NCBI RefSeq assembly: GCF_036711975.1
Contig: NC_091966.1
Location: forward strand, 18,731,501-18,795,500
Direction of reading: 5' to 3'
DNA length: 64,000 nucleotides
DNA from: Onthophagus taurus
Taxonomy: Eukaryota; Arthropoda; Insecta; Coleoptera; Scarabaeidae
Within the stretch, counting starts at the first letter, position 1. Every line of letters begins with the position of its first letter. This document shows positions 57,577 to 64,000 of this stretch, piece after piece. The translations under genes were made by a program, and so were the position numbers. The notes beneath the pieces are model-generated. The model saw only the letters and a program-made list of their open reading frames with translations. It was not told where the DNA came from and did not search any database.

Positions 57577-58970
57577 CTGTTGTAATAATAATCTCTTTAT
57601 TGGCTTTATGATTTATACAATTTACTATAATATATATATTGCTAAACTTAATTAATCCTTGACCAATTGGAACCGCCATCAGGTTACAATTATATGCTCC
57701 CTGTTCTTCCTGGCGGTCCGGTAAAAATTATGAGCTAATCGAACAAAAAGCAAGAAAAAAAAACAAAGACAAAATTCACTAAGCAGAAAATAAAAAAAAA
57801 TAAAAAGAGGAAAGAACGACAAACCACTTACTTTAGTACTTTTAATCAAATAAAACTAAAATATCAATAAAAAGTAACAAAAACTCTGCACACACGTCCC
57901 TATCACACAGCGCTCTCTCTTTTGTGATAGCCTTCTCATCTCTGACCCGAGTCTTGTTGCTTGTAAAGCACATCACGCAACTTGCGCTTGAAGGAGCAAC
58001 ACGATAACGCTTTAAGTTCAGACGGACATTCATTGTACAATTTTGAAACATTGTAGGAAAAGCATCGTTTGAATATTGCACATCTGTGCACCGGGATTGT
58101 GATAGTATTCTTATGTCTGATATTTATGTTATGAACATCCGTCCGAAATCGTATTTTTTCGTAAAGATATGGTGGGGTTCTGTTCAGAATTATTTTATGA
58201 CATAAGCACAGGAAATGGAGTTTGCGCCGGTTCATCATATTAAGCCAACCACACATTCCCAGAGTGTGAGAAATTCGGTCATACTTACGCATTCCGTATA
58301 TGAACCTTAAACAATTATTTTGCATTCGTTGAATTCTATATTTATCTACTTCCAACAGGTTGAGCCCATATACAACATCAGCATGCGTAAATATTGAGAG
58401 TATCAAACTATCGCACAAATTTACTTTAATATCTATTGGAAGGGTGTGGCGATGGGGATAAAGCGTTCTCAATATGCCATATGATTTTTGTAAACACGAC
58501 GACACGTGTCTCTTAAATCTAAGCTGCCTGTCCAAGATGAGACCTAAATTCTTTGCTTCATCGCATACCAGCAATCTTTTCCCGTTCAGCACGACATTGC
58601 AATCATTAAGATTCATAGGTCCGAAATTAATAATTTTTGATTTTGATGGGTTGAGAGTTAAAGACATCTTGTTAGAGTAGTTATAAATTGCTTTTAGATC
58701 GTTATTGAGTTTGAAACAAGCGGCGTCTATATCATTTTTCTCGAACGTTATATAGAGCTGTGTATCATTCGCGTACATGTGCAGGGAACAATGTTTGAGT
58801 TGTTTGGGTAACTGTGAGGTATATAAGGAAAAAAGTAAAGCAGCCAAAATTGATCCCTGAGGCACGCCAGTTGTGATTGGTAACAGTTGCGAGTGGTGAT
58901 CATCTACTTTAACCAACTGCTGACGATCAGATAAAAAGCTAGCGAATAGCTTGACGGCACATAACTCCCT
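57577..58970 (-). mobile_element. Jockey/CR1-like non-LTR element B inserted in A
   Basis: A 5'-truncated minus-strand element whose 3' end, read on the minus strand, is AATAAAGAGATTATTATTA at 57577-57600, a trinucleotide-type tail like that of the 11750-14297 element. It contains the C-terminal half of ORF2 (58916-57936). It splits element A between GIDGISLRML and CVFPEKWKSAKV. Confidence 0.75.
57936..58916 (-). pseudogene. RT C-terminal half of element B
   Basis: A 326-codon open frame: TTGVPQGSILAALLFSLYTS, HMYANDTQLY (catalytic YADD changed to YAND), NPSKSKIINFG, KNLGLILDRQLRFKRHV, RIQRMQNNCLRFIYGMRKYD, GWLNMMNRRKLHF, SKLYNECPSELKAL and a stop. The loss of the second catalytic Asp means no RT activity even though the frame is open. 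The N-terminal RT motifs and endonuclease are missing by truncation. Confidence 0.88.
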
Positions 58971-58974
58971 ACTT

Positions 58975-60102
58975 CCTGCATGTAATTAACTTTTGTTTAG
59001 ACTTTGTGTCTTTCCTGAGAAATGGAAATCTGCCAAAGTTGTTCCTATACCTAAATCATCAACTGCTTCTTCCTTCTCGGATGTGAGGCCAATTAGTATT
59101 TTGAGTACTTTGTCGGGAATTTTGGAAAGGGTCGTGGCAACCCAACCCAACCGCACTTTCGACAATTATTGGTGATATTATGTCTGCAATGGACAATGGC
59201 GCGACTATTGTTTTGGTTTTACTTGACTTGTCTAAAGCGTTTGACACTATCAATCATCAACTTGTCTTAGCAATTCTTCATTATATTGGGTTCAATAATA
59301 CATACTTAATTTTTTTTAATAATTATCTGTGCGGGAGAAGTCAGTATGTAGTTATTGATAATGACGTGCCGAATCCAGCCGTATTGAGGTCTGGTGTGCC
59401 GCAGGGCTCTACATTGGGTCCCCTTTTGTTCACTATCTATACGTCTCAAATGTTGATCTTTGATCGCTTCTGCTCAAAATTTCATATCTATGCGAATGAC
59501 ACACAACTTTACCACAAATAATTCTCTCTCGCTTTAACTCAAATAATGTGCTAGAGTCTATTGCAGATGTAAACAGTGATTTAGATAAATTTTTAAATAT
59601 TACTAAAAAACATGGTCTTTTGTTAAAGGGGAATAAATCGGTCTACATGGTATTTGGGGGAAGGGAATCCAAAGCGTTTGTCAGCAATATGGCCCATATC
59701 TTTATAGATAGAATTGAATTGGAGAGGAAGGCCTGTGTCAAAAATCTTGGACTTTATATTGTCGGCAGCTTAAGGTTTACCCGTAACACAAGTGAAACTG
59801 ACCAGGCGTGCTTACGCAAAATTGAAAATTCTTAAATTAAAAAAAATCTTTGTGAGCCTGTAATTTTATCCAATTTTACATACTGTGACACAATTTACGG
59901 CCACTGCCTATTGACTGCTGATGCGCGACGTATTCAGGTAGTTCAGAATTCTTGTATTCGTTTTATATTTGGTATACGCCGACGTCAGAGAGTATCATAT
60001 AAGCTGGAGGAGTTGAAGTGGCTGGATATGTCAAGTCGTCGTCAGTTACATTTTGGTTGTTTTCTTTATAAAGTTATGTCAAGTAAGCTACCAATTTTTT
60101 AA
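58975..60102 (+). pseudogene. RT of element A
   Basis: CVFPEKWKSAKVVPIPK, FSDVRPISILSTLSGILERV, then after a gap VLVLLDLSKAFDTINHQLVL, VLRSGVPQGSTLGPLLFTIY, FHIYANDTQLY, VKNLGLYI, RRIQVVQNSCIRFIFGIRRR and WLDMSSRRQLHF. Same motif order as the other two Jockey/CR1-like copies. The frame shifts at about 59175, 59520 and 59835. Like element B, its catalytic block reads YAND. Confidence 0.85.
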
Positions 60103-60419
60103 GAGGTCTTTTAGTTATAACGCAGCTTGTGTTTTGAATAAGTACAGTCTGCTTTTTGCTCAACCATCGTTTCGTACTTTTAAAAGGTCCCTGTGTCTTA
60201 AATTGCTATCATCAACTCGATGTAGTGTATATCTATATATATATATATTTTTTTTTTTTTCTTTTTAGCTCGTTAGGGACATTTATTAATTTTTATTTGT
60301 TTAGGGCTTTCATTTTTTATATTTTTTCGTTTTTACTTATCGGCCACGATAATTGTTACAGTTTGAATTTAATTTTGATTTGTTATTACTTTATTTTGTT
60401 TTTTTTATACATTTCCTTT

Positions 60420-60910
60420 TTTTCGTGTATGGGATTTCCAGGAAGACCAGGACGTCATAAATTGGCTCACCTTTAACTTCGTAGTTGCCAAATCTAAAAT
60501 TTTTGAAAAGTTTATTTATCACACTGTGATGAATTTGCATCACCGCTTACATTCAGCTAAATTCAGTTTTCGTGTGCTAACAGGTAGACTAGGTTTTTTA
60601 GGAGCTTTTAAGTCTATTTGCATTTCAACCGACTTGCTTAGATTCATATTAAGGTTTCATATTTTTATACTGAATACAATCAATTACCACTAAATAGCCG
60701 TGAAATTGTATAATGCGCTACCACATGAAATGAAAAGTATGGAAACCAAAGAATTTCGAACTTCTGCCAAGAATATGCTCCTGGAAAAGGAGTTTTATTC
60801 AGTCCAAGAATACTGCGATTGTTTATAATTTTTACCGACTCATTTTCTAAATGCAAGTTATTGTAATGTCTTTTGACGTAATATTGTATCGTTTTTGTAC
60901 TTTATTTAAA
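60420..60910 (+). pseudogene. Third non-LTR ORF2 C-terminal fragment
   Basis: Near 60700-60825 the + frame reads VKLYNALPHEMKSMETKEFR, TSAKNMLLEKEFYSVQEYCD and stop, the tail found at the end of many Jockey/CR1/L2-like reverse transcriptases (LP..IK....F......LL...FYS..EY). It is a different subfamily from A and B. Only the last part is readable. Confidence 0.5.
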
Positions 60911-61008
60911 TAAATATGAAGCGGAAGATCCTAGTAAATAAATGAGCATATAAAAATAGTTGAGCAAAGGTGCAGTTATACAAACATTTCTTTTATGGAA
61001 AATTATTT

Positions 61009-61014
61009 TTTATT
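61009..61014 (-). terminator. Polyadenylation signal of Hsp70
   Basis: AATAAA on the minus strand about 140 bp past the stop codon in very AT-rich sequence. Other candidates lie further down, so the exact 3' end is uncertain. Confidence 0.45.
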
Positions 61015-61150
61015 TAAAAATAAAAAAAGTAATAAATATTATTTATACAATTTAAAATTATTGATAAAGTACTATTTACATAAGCAAAATAATAATATAA
61101 TAAATAATATAATAATAAATAATTTATAAATTTCTAAAATAAATCACATT

Positions 61151-63085
61151 TTAATCCACTTCCTCAACAGTAGGCCCTCTATTTTGAAAGTTTCCAAAAC
61201 CACCAGCTTGACTACCACAATTACCAGAAGGCATTTGACCACCTCCATTTCCACCATGCATTTTTGTCATAATTGGATTGCAAAGCGAAGACAATTTCCT
61301 CTGCTTCTCTTCGTATTCCTCAACTTCAGCTAAAGTGTTACTATCCAACCATCTCAAACACTCTTCACATTCTCTTCGAACGGCATTCTTATCAGATTCG
61401 TCTAATTTATCCCCAGCTTCATCAACGGCTTGTTTTAATCCGAACACATAACCTTCTAATTGATTTCGCGCTGATATTCTTTTCCTTTGCTTCTCGTCTT
61501 CTTCGCGGTATTTCTCAGCTTCGGATAACATTCTATCGATGTCTTGCTGCGATAATCTACCTTTATCGTTCTTGATGGTAATGTTACGACTCTTTCCGGA
61601 AGCGGTATCTTTAGCGTCGACGTTCAAAATGCCGTTGGCATCTAAATTGAACGTAACCTCAATTTTTGGAATTCCTCTAGGTGCCGGAGGGATACCGGTC
61701 AAGTCGAAGGTTCCCAAAAGATTGTTGTCTTTAGTCATAGCACGTTCGCCTTCAAATACTTGGATCGTTACTGCTGGTTGATTATCGGAATATGTAGTAA
61801 ACGTTTGAGATTGTTTACAAGGAATTCTGCTGTTGCGCTCGATAATTTTGGTCATAACACCACCGGCTGTTTCAATTCCCAATGACAATGGAGTTACATC
61901 AACGAGAAGCACATCTTGAATTTTACTATCGGTTTCACCGCTGAGAACGGCTGCTTGGACAGCTGCGCCATAAGCAACCGCTTCATCAGGGTTAATTGAT
62001 AAATTCAAAGCTTTGCCGCAAAAATAATTTTGTAGGAGAGATTGAATTTTTGGGATACGCGTTGAACCTCCCACTAATACAATATCGTGAATGGAACCTT
62101 TATCCATTTTGGCATCTTGCAAAGCTTTCTCGACCGGATGCAAAGTTCCTCGGAATAAATCGGAACACAATTCTTCAAATCTAGCTCGGGATATTTTGGT
62201 ATAAAAATCAACACCTTCGTAAAGGGCATCTATCTCAACGGATGCTTCAGTGCTCGAAGAAAGTGTTCTTTTAGCTCGTTCAGCTGCCGTTCTTAAACGT
62301 CGAAGTGCGCGAGGATTACTTCTAAGATCCTTCTTGTATTTTCGTTTAAACTCCTCGGCTAAATGATTAACCAGCCTATTATCGAAGTCTTCTCCACCAA
62401 GATGAGTGTCACCGGCCGTTGCTCTTACTTCAAAGAGGGAGCCTTCATCTATTGTTAAAATTGAAACGTCGAAAGTACCTCCGCCAAGATCGAAAATTAA
62501 AACGTTTCTTTCTCCCTTCAGATTTTTATCTAAACCGTAAGCTAGAGCAGCGGCTGTTGGTTCATTAATAATTCTTAATACATTTAATCCAGCTATTGCG
62601 CCCGCATCTTTAGTGGCTTGACGTTGGGAGTCATTAAAGTATGCTGGAACAGTGATGACGGCATCTTTCACGGAACAACCCAAATACGCTTCGGCCGTTT
62701 CTTTCATTTTCGTTAAAACCATCGAACTAACTTCTTCCGGCGCAAATCTTTTCGATTCGCCCTTAAATTCAACTTGCATTTTTGGTTTTCCCCCATCATT
62801 AACAACTTTGAAAGGCCAATGTTTGATATCGTCTTGTATTTTTTGATCATCGTATTTTCTTCCTATTAATCTCTTCGCATCGAAAATTGTGTTGATGGGA
62901 TTTATCGCAACCTGATTCTTAGCCGCATCTCCAATTAAACGTTCTGTGTCTGTGAACGCCACATAACTTGGTGTTGTGCGATTACCTTGATCGTTTGCAA
63001 TAATTTCCACTTTTCCTTGTTGCCAAACTCCGACGCAGGAGTAGGTGGTTCCTAAGTCGATACCGATTGCAGGTGCTTTTACCAT
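61151..63085 (-). CDS. Hsp70: Inducible cytosolic heat shock protein 70
   Basis: Uninterrupted 644-residue frame, full length for the family and intronless, as usual for stress-induced Hsp70 genes. ATP-dependent chaperone that binds exposed hydrophobic segments. Nucleotide-binding domain (1 to about 385) with all three signatures: GIDLGTTYS (8-16), [14 protein letters not shown] (197-210), [14 protein letters not shown] (335-348). Interdomain linker [13 protein letters not shown] (391-403), then the substrate-binding domain and lid, then a Gly-rich tail ending EEVD (641-644), the cytosolic co-chaperone docking motif. No signal peptide, so not the ER form. The ATG at 63085 is the first in frame after a 127-nt leader. 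The promoter has TATA, initiator and heat-shock elements. Confidence 0.98.
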   Translation of the reverse strand: MVKAPAIGIDLGTTYSCVGVWQQGKVEIIANDQGNRTTPSYVAFTDTERLIGDAAKNQVAINPINTIFDAKRLIGRKYDDQKIQDDIKHWPFKVVNDGGKPKMQVEFKGESKRFAPEEVSSMVLTKMKETAEAYLGCSVKDAVITVPAYFNDSQRQATKDAGAIAGLNVLRIINEPTAAALAYGLDKNLKGERNVLIFDLGGGTFDVSILTIDEGSLFEVRATAGDTHLGGEDFDNRLVNHLAEEFKRKYKKDLRSNPRALRRLRTAAERAKRTLSSSTEASVEIDALYEGVDFYTKISRARFEELCSDLFRGTLHPVEKALQDAKMDKGSIHDIVLVGGSTRIPKIQSLLQNYFCGKALNLSINPDEAVAYGAAVQAAVLSGETDSKIQDVLLVDVTPLSLGIETAGGVMTKIIERNSRIPCKQSQTFTTYSDNQPAVTIQVFEGERAMTKDNNLLGTFDLTGIPPAPRGIPKIEVTFNLDANGILNVDAKDTASGKSRNITIKNDKGRLSQQDIDRMLSEAEKYREEDEKQRKRISARNQLEGYVFGLKQAVDEAGDKLDESDKNAVRRECEECLRWLDSNTLAEVEEYEEKQRKLSSLCNPIMTKMHGGNGGGQMPSGNCGSQAGGFGNFQNRGPTVEEVD

Positions 63086-63212
63086 TTTAATTGTTTTTCT
63101 TGTACTTATAAATTAAATAAATTCGAATAATTTAATATTGTAGTTGAACTGTTTTTGGTATTCTGTCGTAAGTTCGCTTTGATTTGCTCGCTATCGTATT
63201 TGAAATACAACT
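63086..63212 (-). promoter_or_regulatory. Hsp70 5' UTR and initiator
   Basis: Arthropod initiator TCAGT on the minus strand (63214-63210) puts the start at A63212, 30 bp from the first base of the TATA box. The leader is A-rich, typical of heat-shock mRNAs translated under stress. Confidence 0.7.
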
Positions 63213-63234
63213 GAATTGGCGCCGGGACAGTTGG

Positions 63235-63242
63235 CTTTTATA
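63235..63242 (-). promoter_or_regulatory. Hsp70 TATA box
   Basis: TATAAAAG on the minus strand, at the correct spacing from the initiator and just downstream of the heat-shock elements. Confidence 0.88.
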
Positions 63243-63256
63243 CTCGTCCGATTGAG

Positions 63257-63284
63257 TTCGCGATGTTTCTCGAATATTCTCGAA
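63257..63284 (-). promoter_or_regulatory. Proximal heat-shock element array
   Basis: Read on the + strand: TTC-gc-GAT-gt-TTC-tc-GAA-ta-TTC-tc-GAA. Six nGAAn units in strict 5-bp phase, the last four perfect (63267-63284). A trimer is enough for one heat-shock factor trimer, so this could bind two cooperatively. Confidence 0.9.
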
Positions 63285-63319
63285 CGTTTCCAGAAAAATA
63301 ATACTAGTCGGAGTTGCGA

Positions 63320-63385
63320 GAATCGAGAGTATTCTCGTTGTATTCTAGATTCTCGCTTATGTAATGGAAAGAAGTGGGAATTTTC
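63320..63385 (-). promoter_or_regulatory. Distal, weaker heat-shock elements
   Basis: GAATCGAGAGTATTCTCG near 63320-63336 and TTCTAGATTCTCG near 63343-63355 are imperfect arrays. GAATTTTC at 63378-63385 is a perfect two-unit element. Confidence 0.55.
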
Positions 63386-63887
63386 TATAAATTTTTCCGA
63401 TTTTACTTCAAAATTATTTTTAATTAGAAATTTATAATTTAAAATAATACGTTATCTGAACCACCGCTACCAGTCCATCGATTTCTCATTAATTATTGTT
63501 AAGCAATTCATTTTGGAAAGATGTGGATGTGCGGATTTTAATTGGTAATAACGAAGAATAAAATATCCCAAAGGTATAACGAAAATGTGCGTTTTTTCCA
63601 ATATCCCAATAACATTATGGAAATTATTTCTGATATCGCGAATGAAAATCGTTTCATCCACATCACTGGACACAAATCTTTTAACAGATGAGAATAGTGT
63701 GAATAAAGGATTTACAAGGATTTTTTAAATTGACAGTTTATTGAGCGACACTACAATGACAACAATGTTTGTTCAAATCACTAACAGTTGAACATAAATG
63801 AAACATTAATTTTGAAATCATTGTTTAATTAAACTTAATAAAATCGAAATGATTTTTTGGAATAATTTCCATTTCTTATCATTTTTA
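63386..63887. other. Spacer between divergent hsp70 promoters
   Basis: AT-rich, no coding frame with motifs. Symmetry with the left promoter fades here. Confidence 0.5.
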
Positions 63888-64000
63888 CCATTACATGAGC
63901 AAAAATCTAGAATATACCGCGCGAATAGTCTCGATCCACACAAACCTTTGTTGAAAGCGTTCGAGAACGATCGAGAAACATCGTGAACTCAATCGGGTTT
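63888..64000 (+). promoter_or_regulatory. Inverted second hsp70-type heat-shock promoter
   Basis: The complement of 63888-63995 aligns with 63249-63367: both contain CGATTGAGTTC(G/A)CGATG, then TTTCTCGA, TTCTCGAACG, GTATATTCTAGAT-type and ATGTAATGG blocks in the same order. The first 38 bp agree at about 34 positions. Phased units TTC-tc-GAT-cg-TTC-tc-GAA recur (about 63965-63980). The direction is outward, so its TATA box and gene should lie just beyond the window. Confidence 0.8.

Larger units (their letters stand above)
57146..60230 (+). mobile_element. Jockey/CR1-like non-LTR element A, interrupted
   Basis: 5'-truncated + strand element. Its first piece (57146-57576) holds the linker before RT (RDKALNKFKHTKHVAHWDYY, KQLRNYTTNAIKCEKKLYL, VTGIDGISLRML). 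A minus-strand element B (57577-58970) then interrupts, and RT resumes at about 58975. Stops and shifts are frequent. Confidence 0.75.

Noticed and set aside
61273..62846. Several + strand open frames opposite Hsp70
   Set aside because: Shadows of the strongly biased Hsp70 coding sequence; no independent motifs.
1..64000. CRISPR array, operon or phage-like gene order
   Set aside because: No regularly spaced direct repeats with unique spacers; spliced genes, poly(A) signals and metazoan transposons throughout.

Overview
This window is nuclear DNA from an insect. A beetle is the best guess, from the AT-rich non-coding DNA, short GT-AG introns and many Tc1/mariner, Penelope and Jockey-group relics, but nothing here fixes the order. 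There is no bacterial or viral gene order, CRISPR array or operon.

Two host genes are well supported. The first is an ANKRD11/ANKRD12-family gene on the + strand. Its five coding exons (15347-15638, 15705-15974, 45903-46678, 55384-55620, 55675-56310) join without a phase conflict into 736 codons: ankyrin repeats, a charged low-complexity nuclear linker, and the conserved ANKRD11/12 C-terminal domain. Introns of 29.9 kb and 8.7 kb split it and are packed with transposons. The second is an intronless inducible cytosolic Hsp70 on the - strand (61151-63085) with a textbook TATA box, initiator and phased heat-shock elements. An inverted copy of its promoter lies at the right edge, so a second, divergent hsp70 probably begins just beyond base 64000.

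The rest is mostly mobile DNA. 1-14.5 kb: a foldback repeat, a Harbinger derivative with TTA duplication, a hAT element with a decayed 8-bp duplication, and a four-deep nest (mariner-type foldback, then a Jockey/CR1-like retrotransposon, then an inverted pair of Penelope-like elements with hammerhead-like motifs, then a TTAA-flanked transposon with a YqaJ-nuclease-like gene). 16-46 kb (large intron): several TA-flanked mariner elements and MITEs, a second TTAA-flanked element with the C-terminal part of a Mutator-domain transposase, a tRNA-derived SINE with a perfect 10-bp duplication, a pogo/Tigger relic, and an RTE-like element split by a MITE that itself holds a Harbinger MITE encoding a MADF-like N-terminus. 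46.7-55.4 kb: pogo and other DDE transposase relics, a tiny piggyBac-like MITE, and an inverted-repeat element enclosing the last exon of ribosomal protein L27a. 57-61 kb: two Jockey/CR1-like retrotransposons, one inserted in the other in opposite orientation, plus a third fragment.

Most transposon genes are broken by stops or frameshifts and are annotated as pseudogenes. Element boundaries rest on terminal inverted repeats and target-site duplications read directly from the sequence. Family names rest on recognised motifs, since no search could be run.
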